Shown piece by piece: positions 5,739-11,559 of a stretch of DNA of 19,357 bases. Numbering within the stretch: the stretch's first letter is position 1; each line of letters begins with the position of its first letter. Position numbers and translations under genes: made by a program. Source of the DNA: DASYUM01 sp036001225 (GTDB lineage: Bacteria > Methylomirabilota > Methylomirabilia > Rokubacteriales > DASRDR01); the NCBI GenBank assembly GCA_036001225.1, contig DASYUM010000315.1, forward strand, positions 1 to 19,357. Reading direction: 5' to 3'. Below the pieces are notes generated by a model. That model made no database searches and had not been told where the DNA came from. It saw only the letters and a program-made list of their open reading frames with translations.

Positions 5739-6499
5739 AGACCCTGGTCCTCCGCGGCCTCGGCAAGACGTACTTCGACGTGTATGCTGGCGCCCACGTC
5801 ACCGCCGTCGAGGACGTCTCGCTGGAGGTGAAGGACGGCGAGTTCGTCGCGCTGGTCGGCCCCTCGGGGTGCGGGAAGACCACCCTCCTCAACATGATCG
5901 CCGGCTTCATCCTGCCCTCGCGCGGCGAGATCCTGCTCGACGGCCGCCGGGTCCAGGGTCCGGGCCCGGACCGGGGGGTGGTCTTCCAGTCGTTCGCGCT
6001 CTTCCCGTGGAAGACCGTTCTCGACAACGTCACCTTCGGCCTCAAGATGCGGGGCCTGCCGCGGGGGGAGCGGGACCGGATCGGCCGCGAGTACGTGGCC
6101 CTGGTCGGGCTGGCCGGCGCCGAGGGCCGGTATCCGGCCGATCTGTCGGGGGGGATGCAGCAGCGGGTCGGGGTCGCCCGAGCGCTCGCCAACCGACCCG
6201 ACGTCCTCCTGATGGACGAGCCGTTCGCCAGCGTGGACGCCCAGACGCGCATGACGCTCCAGGAGGAGCTGACCCGCATCTGGCAAGACCGGCGGCCGAC
6301 GATCGTCTTCGTCACCCACGACGTCGAGGAAGCGGTGTTCCTGGCCAACCGGGTGGTCGTCCTCTCCCGGGCGCCGGGCCGGGTGGTGGCCGAGCTGACG
6401 GTGCCGGTCCCGCGCCCCCGGATCTGGGCGCGCCTCGTGGAGGATGGGCCGTTCAAGGCGCTGGTGGCCGAGGTGCTGCACCTCGTCCGACCGGTGTAG
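5735..6499 (+). CDS. ABC transporter ATP-binding protein, nitrate/sulfonate/taurine type
   Basis: A 254-residue ATPase that powers import. All motifs are intact: Walker A GPSGCGKTT (residues 42-50), Q-loop Gln85 in VVFQSFALFPW, signature LSGGMQQR (from residue 137), Walker B LLMDE (Asp161, Glu162), D-loop SVDA, and H-loop His195 in VTHDVEEA. The LFPWKTVLDNV segment and the EAVFLANRVVVLSRAPGRV region are typical of SsuB/TauB/NrtD. GTG 5735 overlaps the stop of the upstream permease (GTGA). No C-terminal regulatory domain is present. The next gene starts 2 bases after the stop, consistent with one operon. Confidence 0.95.
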   Translation: MKTLVLRGLGKTYFDVYAGAHVTAVEDVSLEVKDGEFVALVGPSGCGKTTLLNMIAGFILPSRGEILLDGRRVQGPGPDRGVVFQSFALFPWKTVLDNVTFGLKMRGLPRGERDRIGREYVALVGLAGAEGRYPADLSGGMQQRVGVARALANRPDVLLMDEPFASVDAQTRMTLQEELTRIWQDRRPTIVFVTHDVEEAVFLANRVVVLSRAPGRVVAELTVPVPRPRIWARLVEDGPFKALVAEVLHLVRPV

Positions 6500-6501
6500 C
6501 C

Positions 6502-6831
6502 GTGTGGATCGGGCGCGCGCTCATCCGGTCGCCCAAGGGCCGGGTCTTCCTGGCCGCCCTGGCGTGCTATGGTGCCTGGCAGGGCTGGCTTCAGCTCGTG
6601 GCCCCGGGAAAGATCGACGCGCGGCTGCCCCGGACCGGTCGTGACCCCGTGGATGTGGTCGTGACGCTCCCGTTTCCGCCCGAGCGCTTCCACGTCCTCG
6701 CCTTCCAACAGTTCGGCCGCGTGTCGGGGACCGCGGACCACGAGATCGAGCTGCGGGGGGTGCGGCCGTCGGACCTCCGGGGCGTCGCCCGGCCGTACTG
6801 GGTTCGCCGGGTGGCGCCGCTGGCAAAGTGA
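6502..6831 (+). CDS. Small one-TM protein within the ABC importer operon, unknown function
   Basis: A 109-residue protein starting at GTG 6502, 2 bases after the ATPase stop and 14 bases before the binding-protein ATG. One hydrophobic segment (about residues 13-35, GRVFLAALACYGAWQGWLQL) could anchor it. The remaining 75 residues are soluble, with VDVVVTLPFPPERFHVLAF and a run of beta-strand-like sequence ending in YWVRRVAPLAK. I recognise no family. The tight placement between core transporter genes suggests an accessory role, for example a subunit, a chaperone for the binding protein or a processing factor; this rests on context only. The N-terminus could instead be a signal anchor exposing the domain to the periplasm. 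Confidence 0.72.
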   Translation: MWIGRALIRSPKGRVFLAALACYGAWQGWLQLVAPGKIDARLPRTGRDPVDVVVTLPFPPERFHVLAFQQFGRVSGTADHEIELRGVRPSDLRGVARPYWVRRVAPLAK

Positions 6832-6845
6832 GAAGGGGGTGCCCC

Positions 6846-7916
6846 ATGGGGCGATTGTTCGCGGTGTTCGGTCTCGTGCTGATGACCGCCTGGCCGGCCG
6901 GCCTCCCCGCTCAGACCAAGCCGGCGCCGGTCAAGGTGCGGGCCGGGATCGTGGCCGCCATCGACCAGCTCGGGGTCCCGATCGCGCTCGAGCGCGGGGT
7001 CTTCGAGAAGTGGGGGCTCGACGTCGCCATCGCGCGCCCCTACGCGACCGGCGTGGACCAGCTCAACGCGCTGCAGGCCGGTGAGATCGAGCTGGGCCAG
7101 GTGGGGGTCCCGATGATCGGCGCCGTCCTCCGCGGCATGGACCTGGTCGTCCTCGGCAACTACACCGGCAGCGCCGCCCGCCTCGGCTCCGACGCCACCA
7201 TGGCGCTGGTCGCCCGCGAGGGATCGGGGATCACCAGGGGGAACCTCACGGACCTCCGGGGCAAGCGGGTTGCCGCCTCGTTCGGGACGGTCAACCACCT
7301 CTACGCCCTGGCGCTCCTCGAGAAGGCCGGCCTCACCCTCCAGGACGTGACGCTGGTCAACACGCCGCCCCCCGACATGACGGTGGCGCTGCTGGCCAAG
7401 GGCATCGACGCCTTCAGCGCGTGGGATCCGTGGCCGATCGTGGCGACCCGCGACGTGCCCGGCGCCTACGAGGTGATCCGCGGCGGCGAGGTGATCAGCT
7501 TCCTGGGCTTCAACGTGGCGCTCCGCAACTGGGTGGCCCAGAACGAGGACACGGTGGCCCGGTTCCTGGCCGCCTGCGCCGAGGCCGACAAGTGGATGCG
7601 GGGCAACCCCCGGGGCGCCGCCCAGGTCGCCACCCGCTGGATTCCCGGCCTCAAGCCCGAGGTCGCCGAGGCCGCCATGCAGTACAACATTCAGCAGGTG
7701 GACCGGCGCCTCTCCGCGCACAACTACCGGGCGCTCTGGAGCGCGATGGATCGGCTGCATCGCCTCGGGTTCATCAAGGGCACGTTCGACGTCAACAAGC
7801 ATGTCGAGCCACGGCCGATCCTCAAGGTCATGCAGCAGCACCCCGACCTCTTCGCCGACCTTCCGCCGATCCCGGCCGCCGCCGGGATCACCCCGGGCTT
7901 CGTGTTCAAGCCGTAG
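6846..7916 (+). CDS. ABC transporter substrate-binding protein (NMT1/SsuA-like)
   Basis: A 356-residue periplasmic binding protein. The signal peptide MGRLFAVFGLVLMTAWPAG is likely cleaved near LPA-Q (about residue 23). The mature part has the two-lobe NMT1/THI5-like pattern: VRAGIVAAIDQLGVPIALERG, FEKWGLDV, the QLNALQAGEIELGQVG segment that contacts ligand in the family, LRGKRVAASFGTVNH, LLAKGIDAFSAWDPWP and a C-terminal lobe. Substrates of relatives include nitrate, sulfonates, taurine and pyrimidine precursors; none can be assigned. ATG 6846 is preferred over GTG 6828 because AGAAGGGGG lies 5-7 bases upstream and the signal peptide begins there. It is the last gene of the operon; no terminator is evident. 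Confidence 0.93.
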   Translation: MGRLFAVFGLVLMTAWPAGLPAQTKPAPVKVRAGIVAAIDQLGVPIALERGVFEKWGLDVAIARPYATGVDQLNALQAGEIELGQVGVPMIGAVLRGMDLVVLGNYTGSAARLGSDATMALVAREGSGITRGNLTDLRGKRVAASFGTVNHLYALALLEKAGLTLQDVTLVNTPPPDMTVALLAKGIDAFSAWDPWPIVATRDVPGAYEVIRGGEVISFLGFNVALRNWVAQNEDTVARFLAACAEADKWMRGNPRGAAQVATRWIPGLKPEVAEAAMQYNIQQVDRRLSAHNYRALWSAMDRLHRLGFIKGTFDVNKHVEPRPILKVMQQHPDLFADLPPIPAAAGITPGFVFKP

Positions 7917-8116
7917 CGCCGACGGCCGCTGGCCAGGGGCCGCGGCGAGAGGCACGACGCCGCCGATCGGCCCCCGGCGCGGGCGCCATGTCGCCCACTC
8001 GACCCGGGTGCCGAAAGCGCCGGCCTCGGTGTCTCGGGCGCCGACGGCTGGCCTCAACCGGGCCTCTCAACCCCCGCCGGCCCGCCCGGCCGCGGGTTTG
8101 CTCTGCTACCCGCCTG
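7917..8116. other. Gene-free spacer
   Basis: Two hundred GC-rich bases between the binding-protein stop and the hemerythrin start. I see no convincing terminator or consensus promoter. A TGCTACCCG element at 8104-8112 could be a weak extended -10 for the next gene, but no -35 matches it. Confidence 0.5.
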
Positions 8117-8560
8117 ATGCGCGCGACCTTCCTCCTCCGGCGGGATCACGACGAGTTGCGGAGACTCTTCAGCCGGCTCCGCGATCAGAGCGGGGCCGAG
8201 TCGCGGCTGGAGCGCTTCCGCGAGCTGGCGGCCAGCCTCATCCTCCACGCCCAGGCCGAGGAGCGGTTCCTCTACCCCGCGCTCGAGGACGTCGGCGATG
8301 GCGAAACGGAGCGACTCCTAGCCGAAGCGCGCTTCGAGCATGCCCGCGTCGAAGACCTCGTCGAGTGCCTCATCGGCATGGACGGACGGGACTCGGAGTT
8401 CGACCGCGGGGTGACCCAGCTGGACCGGCTCGTCCTCCAGCACCTGCGCGAAGAGGAGGGCCGGGTCTTCCCGCTCGCCGAGCGGTTGATCGGCGCCCGA
8501 CTCGAACCGCTCGGCCACGCCATCGAGCAGTGGCGGTCGCGCTTCGAAGCGGCCGCCTGA
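8117..8560 (+). CDS. Hemerythrin HHE cation-binding domain protein
   Basis: A 147-residue soluble protein of four predicted amphipathic helices, each supplying diiron ligands: His11 in RRDHDELRRLF, His44 and Glu48 in HAQAEERFLYP, His75 in FEHARVEDL, and His109 and Glu113 in HLREEEGRVFP. The HxxxE pairs on helices 2 and 4 are the HHE-domain hallmark. Family members bind O2, NO or peroxide, or sense iron or redox state; which applies here is unknown. There is no fused signalling domain. ATG 8117 opens directly into helix 1. No strong Shine-Dalgarno sequence is visible. The gene appears to stand alone, with a new promoter-like patch after it. Confidence 0.92.
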   Translation: MRATFLLRRDHDELRRLFSRLRDQSGAESRLERFRELAASLILHAQAEERFLYPALEDVGDGETERLLAEARFEHARVEDLVECLIGMDGRDSEFDRGVTQLDRLVLQHLREEEGRVFPLAERLIGARLEPLGHAIEQWRSRFEAAA

Positions 8561-8588
8561 CCCGCCCCGCGCGCCCAACTACAGGAAT

Positions 8589-8611
8589 AACGGTATCGTT
8601 CTTGCTATACC
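8589..8611 (+). promoter_or_regulatory. AT-rich promoter patch with operator-like inverted repeat
   Basis: AACGGTATCGTT (8589-8600) has perfect 4-bp arms AACG/CGTT around GTAT. It directly precedes the extended -10 TTGCTATACC (8602-8611). No good -35 is seen, which suits an extended -10 or activator-dependent promoter. The local drop in GC is marked. The likely target is the gene at 8670, with a leader of about 50 nt. Confidence 0.45.
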
Positions 8612-8669
8612 TCACTATTGGCGGCGCGGCGCGGGGGGCAAGCCGCGCGAATTTGCCCAAGCGGGTCGC

Positions 8670-8930
8670 ATGCCGATGGCGGACGTGGCGGTGATCAGGG
8701 TGTTCAACCAGCGTCGGCGGTGGGTCGTGCAGCTCGAAGGACGCGACGATCTGCGCTTCAATGCGCGAGGGCGTGGACGCGCGGTCGAGGCCGCGCTCGA
8801 CCTCGCCGAAACCGTCTCGCCGGCCCTCGTCGTCGTCCATACGGCCGACGGGCGGGTGCGGCGCACCATCACGGTCGGCGCCATCCCCCAAGAGCCCGGG
8901 TTCCCGGGCCAGACGCGGGTTGCCGAGTAG
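8670..8930 (+). CDS. Small DUF2188-like protein
   Basis: An 86-residue protein. The pattern VIRVFNQRRRWVVQLEG, then an Ala-rich helix (AVEAALDLAETV), then LVVVHTADGRVRRTITVG resembles the beta-alpha-beta layout of DUF2188-type proteins (a strand with Trp, a helix marking sequence positions, and a strand with a D/H-G-R-I/V turn). The match is to the shape and key residues, not to a database hit. ATG 8670 is used; ATG 8676 is an in-frame alternative. There is no membrane segment or signal peptide. The AT-rich promoter patch ends about 60 bases upstream. The family's function is unknown. Confidence 0.6.
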   Translation: MPMADVAVIRVFNQRRRWVVQLEGRDDLRFNARGRGRAVEAALDLAETVSPALVVVHTADGRVRRTITVGAIPQEPGFPGQTRVAE

Positions 8931-9294
8931 CATGGCCGAGCCGGCTCGCCTCCTCGTTCCCCCGTCCGACCGGATCGCCCCGACTCGTCCCGACCGCCCT
9001 CGGTCCCTTCGCCTCGCCGGGCCGCGGCCCTCGCGTCGGGGGTCGCGCAGGGTCGCCGCCGATTGGGCCACCCTGGCGGCCGGCGTCGGCGCGGCTGTCC
9101 GCTCCCTGCCCCACCGGGCTGCTTGATCCTCGCCCGAGCCCGCAAGGGCGGCATCCGCTTTGCACAATTTGCCGGCTCAGAGTAGCCGCGGGCGCCCCCG
9201 TGTCCGCGGCCGGCTGGAAGGGCAGGGGTTCTCTCACACGCGCGCGCTCGGGCCGCCATGACGTAGAGGCGGGCGCCGACCGCAGGAGGATGAC
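8931..9294. other. 364-base stretch without a confident gene
   Basis: An ATG at 8932 opens a 64-codon frame to 9126, but it is Pro/Arg/Ser-rich, lacks a ribosome binding site and looks non-coding. A TTGCAC hexamer (9160-9165) lies 17 bases from TAGCCG (9183-9188) in a slightly AT-richer patch (TTTGCACAATTTGCC) and could be a weak promoter for the 9295 gene. Nothing else stands out. Confidence 0.4.
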
Positions 9295-9546
9295 ATGAGT
9301 GTACTGGGCTGGATCCTCTTCGGGCTGATCGTCGGGATCGTGGCGAAGCTGCTCATGCCGGGGCGCGATCCGGGCGGATTCATCGTGACGATTCTCCTCG
9401 GCATCGCGGGCGCGCTCGTGGGTGGATACCTCGGGCGGGCGATCGGCTGGTACCAGGAAGGCGATCCGGTCGGTTTCCTGATGGCGGTCCTGGGGTCGAT
9501 CGCCCTGTTGGCGCTGTATCGGATGTTGGCGCGGCGGTCGGTGTAG
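9295..9546 (+). CDS. GlsB/YeaQ/YmgE family stress-response membrane protein
   Basis: An 83-residue, glycine-rich inner-membrane protein with about three hydrophobic helices. The start MSVLGWILFGLIVGIVAKLL, the short PGRDPGGFIVTILLGIAGA motif and GGYLGRAIGW are diagnostic of the family (transglycosylase-associated protein family). Length is normal. Members are usually induced by general or envelope stress, but their molecular role is not well known. A clear GGAGGATGAC precedes ATG 9295. A hairpin without a T-tract follows, then an M48 lipoprotease gene in the same direction, suggesting an envelope-stress neighbourhood. Confidence 0.9.
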   Translation: MSVLGWILFGLIVGIVAKLLMPGRDPGGFIVTILLGIAGALVGGYLGRAIGWYQEGDPVGFLMAVLGSIALLALYRMLARRSV

Positions 9547-9563
9547 CTCGACGTTCCCGGTCC

Positions 9564-9597
9564 GGGACCCCGCCCCGCGCGACGTGGGCGGGGCCCC
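9564..9597 (+). terminator. GC-rich hairpin between GlsB and M48 genes (possible terminator)
   Basis: CCCCGCCC (9568-9575) pairs with GGGCGGGG (9586-9593), extended by GGG/CCC after one mismatch. There is no T-run after it, so it may be an attenuating or RNA-protecting hairpin rather than an intrinsic terminator. Confidence 0.35.
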
Positions 9598-9632
9598 GTG
9601 ACCCGGGTACGACAAGGAAAGCGAGGACGGCA

Positions 9633-10331
9633 ATGCGACGCGACTGGCGATGGCGCACGGTGATTCCGGCGGGCATGCTGATGCTGGCGGGCTGTGCGAT
9701 CGAAACGGTGCCCTCCGGTGGTGGGCGCGGGCCGGCGACACCGACCGCACAGCGGCCGACACCGACCCAGACCACGCAGCGCGCCGATCCCCAAGACGTT
9801 GAACGGCTGTCCCGTCTCATGATCCCGCTGCTCAAGGCGGCCAACCACCCGAGGTCGCTCGATCAGGTGAAGGTGGGCATCGTGCCCGACGACTCGATCA
9901 ACGCGGGCAGCGCCGGCAGCGGCCAGTTCATCATCACCCGCGGCCTGCTGAACCGCGCGAACGACGAGCGGCTCCAGGCCGTCCTGGCCCACGAGGTGGC
10001 CCACGACGATCTCGGCCACGTCGCCAAGCAGCAGGCGCTCGGCACCGGCCTCGGGCTCGGCGTTGCCATCCTCGACCAGATCTTCCCGGGCACCGGCCAA
10101 ATCGCGCCAATCGCCGGCCAGCTCATCATGCTCCGGTACAGCCGCAACGAGGAGTTCGAAGCCGATCGCCACGGCGTGGAGCTCCTGCGGCGGGTCGGCT
10201 CCTCGAAGGATGCGATGGAGCGCACGCTCGTCTGGCTCAAGGAGCAGACCGGCGGTGGCAGCAAGGGCGGCTTCTTCGCCACCCACCCGGGGACCGACGA
10301 TCGGATCGCCGCGATCCGCCGCATGCCCTGA
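9633..10331 (+). CDS. M48 family metalloprotease, outer-membrane-type lipoprotein
   Basis: A 232-residue lipoprotein protease. The basic start MRRDWRWR, a short hydrophobic stretch and lipobox LAGC place the lipidated Cys at residue 21. A Pro/Thr-rich linker reaches about residue 50. The catalytic zinc motif HEVAH gives His120, Glu121 and His124. Glu174 in EFEAD is the third ligand, and the closing ATHPGTDDRIAAI motif is typical of M48 proteins such as BepA/LoiP. Such proteases act in the periplasm on misassembled envelope proteins. Length fits a minimal M48 domain; the TPR repeats of BepA are absent. GCGAGGA precedes ATG 9633. An intrinsic terminator follows, ending the GlsB-M48 unit. Confidence 0.93.
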   Translation: MRRDWRWRTVIPAGMLMLAGCAIETVPSGGGRGPATPTAQRPTPTQTTQRADPQDVERLSRLMIPLLKAANHPRSLDQVKVGIVPDDSINAGSAGSGQFIITRGLLNRANDERLQAVLAHEVAHDDLGHVAKQQALGTGLGLGVAILDQIFPGTGQIAPIAGQLIMLRYSRNEEFEADRHGVELLRRVGSSKDAMERTLVWLKEQTGGGSKGGFFATHPGTDDRIAAIRRMP

Positions 10332-10362
10332 TCGGAAGCCCGCCCGAGTCCTGAGTCCTGAG

Positions 10363-10400
10363 CGTCCCCGGCGGCGCCGTCGCCGGGGACGTTGCGTTTT
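10363..10400 (+). terminator. Intrinsic terminator after the M48 lipoprotease
   Basis: CGTCCCCGGC (10363-10372) pairs fully with GCCGGGGACG (10382-10391) around a 9-base loop, followed by TTGCGTTTT ending at 10400. It lies 32 bases after the stop codon. A short tandem GAGTCCT duplication sits between the stop and the hairpin. Confidence 0.85.
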
Positions 10401-10513
10401 ACCCTCCTCGCAGCGACGTGAAGAGCGGGGGGAGGCCGCCGGTCAAAGCGAATGACTGAGCGCGGCGCCACCGTCGGCTGACGGCCGGGCCTCGCTCGGG
10501 CCGCCTCGGCGCG

Positions 10514-10542
10514 TGGACACTCCGGGGCGGCGGGTTTAGACT
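10514..10542 (+). promoter_or_regulatory. Sigma70-type promoter of the glycine-zipper lipoprotein gene
   Basis: TGGACA (10514-10519), 17-base spacer, TAGACT (10537-10542). The predicted start near 10549 gives a leader of about 53 nt before ATG 10602, which has GGGAGGT as ribosome binding site. It lies downstream of the terminator at 10363-10400, so the lipoprotein is a separate unit. Confidence 0.7.
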
Positions 10543-10601
10543 GCGTGAGCAGGTTGCCGGTCATCGGCCCGGGCCCTCGCGGCCCCCAGGGAGGTGCGCG
10601 C

Positions 10602-11219
10602 ATGCTCACACGTCTCATCGCGGTCGTCCTCGCCCTCGTCGTGCTCGGGGGCTGCGCCGAGCAGACGGCCAAGGGCGCGGTGGTCGGGGCCGGCACCGGC
10701 GCCATCGCCGGCGCCGTCGCCGGCGGCCGCCACTCCGCCGGCACCGGCGCCGTCCTCGGCGCGGTCATCGGGGGCCTGCTCGGCGCCCTGGTCGGGGAGA
10801 ACGTTGCTCACCGGCAGACCGCGGCCGCCGTCGGCCCCCCTCCGCCCCCGGGTCCGACCCCGATCAGCGCCGGTCCCCCGCCGCCGCCTGGCGGCCAGTG
10901 GGCGGTGGTGGCGGCGCCGCCGCCGCCAGCGGGGACGCCGGTGCCGCCGCCGGATCCGACCCGCGGGGTCATCACCAACAGCACGCCGTGGGAAATTCAC
11001 GTCTTCGTGGACGCGCCGCCGGGGACGCCGGGGCCGCTCGTCCTGCGCCCGGGCCTGAGCGCGCCGGTCAACCTCGACATCGGCCAGCACCGGATCGTCG
11101 CCCAGGCCTTCGTGGACACGCAGTTCGGGCGGCGGCTGGTGGGGACCTTCGACCAGATCCTGGCCGTGGACCCGCGGGCACCCGGCTGGACGATCCGCTT
11201 CTTCGAGGCGAACTTCTAG
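10602..11219 (+). CDS. Glycine-zipper lipoprotein with proline-rich linker
   Basis: A 205-residue lipoprotein. Signal MLTRLIAVVLALVVLGGC places the lipidated Cys at residue 18. Residues 25-66 form a glycine zipper with repeated GxxxG/AxxxG spacing (GAVVGAGTGAIAGAVAGG, GAVLGAVIGGLLGALVG), as in 17-kDa surface antigen/SlyB-type proteins, probably inserting in or lying along a membrane. Residues 79-117 are three polyproline blocks. Residues 120-205 form a compact beta-rich domain (ITNSTPWEIHVFVD, NLDIGQHRIVAQAF, WTIRFFEANF) that I do not recognise. ATG 10602 is chosen over an upstream in-frame start because of GGGAGGT and the signal peptide. Three bases after the stop a 197-bp repeat begins. Confidence 0.82.
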   Translation: MLTRLIAVVLALVVLGGCAEQTAKGAVVGAGTGAIAGAVAGGRHSAGTGAVLGAVIGGLLGALVGENVAHRQTAAAVGPPPPPGPTPISAGPPPPPGGQWAVVAAPPPPAGTPVPPPDPTRGVITNSTPWEIHVFVDAPPGTPGPLVLRPGLSAPVNLDIGQHRIVAQAFVDTQFGRRLVGTFDQILAVDPRAPGWTIRFFEANF

Positions 11220-11221
11220 AA

Positions 11222-11418
11222 ATTCGGAGGGGGCCTCGACGGCCCCCTCCGAGACCTCCCCCAGGAGCGGCGCGCCGCAGGACGTCGCGGGGCTGGGGCC
11301 CCGCCGTCCGAGGCACGCGAACCCAAAAATTGCGGCGGCAAAGTCGCCGCGCGGAGCGGACCATCAATCACGCGGCGTGCAGCCCAACGCTGCGTGCGGT
11401 CGTCCCGAGGGGCTCCTA
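11222..11418 (+). repeat. Structured 3'-end repeat element, full-length copy 1
   Basis: The element begins 3 bases after a stop codon. Parts in order are: hairpin 1, CGGAGGGGGCC (11225-11235) with GGCCCCCTCCG (11241-11251); GAGACCTCCCCCAGGAG; the 30-nt core palindrome (11280-11309); GCGAACCCAAA; hairpin 3, GCGGCG (11332-11337) with CGCCGC (11345-11350); GCGGAGCGGACCA; and an end at GGCTCCTA (11411-11418). The same parts, order and length occur at 19131-19328. Hairpin 1 may work as a terminator although it has no T-tract. There is no open frame of note inside. Confidence 0.85.
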
Positions 11419-11427
11419 GGGCATCGG

Positions 11428-11460
11428 ACGAAGGGGCTCGACGGCCCCTCCGAGACCTCC
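11428..11460 (+). repeat. Partial tandem copy of the repeat's terminal hairpin
   Basis: GGGGCTCGACGGCCCC followed by TCCGAGACCTCC repeats the loop, right arm and downstream bases of hairpin 1 at 11225-11257. The outer left arm is lost and the stem is one G/C pair shorter. It starts 10 bases after the end of the full copy and lies about 100 bases before the HtrA start. Confidence 0.7.
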
Positions 11461-11491
11461 GCCCGGCTGGCGAAGAACGAGGGCCCTCCTT

Positions 11492-11507
11492 CCGTCCTAC
11501 AGGACGG
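11492..11507. promoter_or_regulatory. 16-bp near-perfect palindrome upstream of the HtrA gene
   Basis: CCGTCCT and AGGACGG form 7-bp perfect arms around AC. The 2-base centre is too tight for a good hairpin, so it looks more like a dimeric-regulator operator. It lies 53 bases before ATG 11560. The known heat-shock operators I can recall (CIRCE, CtsR) do not match. Confidence 0.45.
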
Positions 11508-11559
11508 CGCTGGAGTCTGCGCGCCTAACCGTCATCACCCTCAGGAGGAGGTCCTCAGC

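Noticed and set aside
8932..9126. 64-codon forward frame after the DUF2188-like gene
   Set aside because: There is no ribosome binding site, the composition is Pro/Arg/Ser-rich and no recognisable features are present. I treated it as non-coding, with low certainty.
9160..9176. TTTGCACAATTTGCC as a sigma54 promoter
   Set aside because: The GC and TTGC elements are only 3 bases apart, instead of the required ~5, and the GG of the -24 element is missing.
11222..11418. Insertion sequence remnant
   Set aside because: The element has no transposase frame, and its two ends are not inverted repeats of each other. A non-coding structured repeat fits better.
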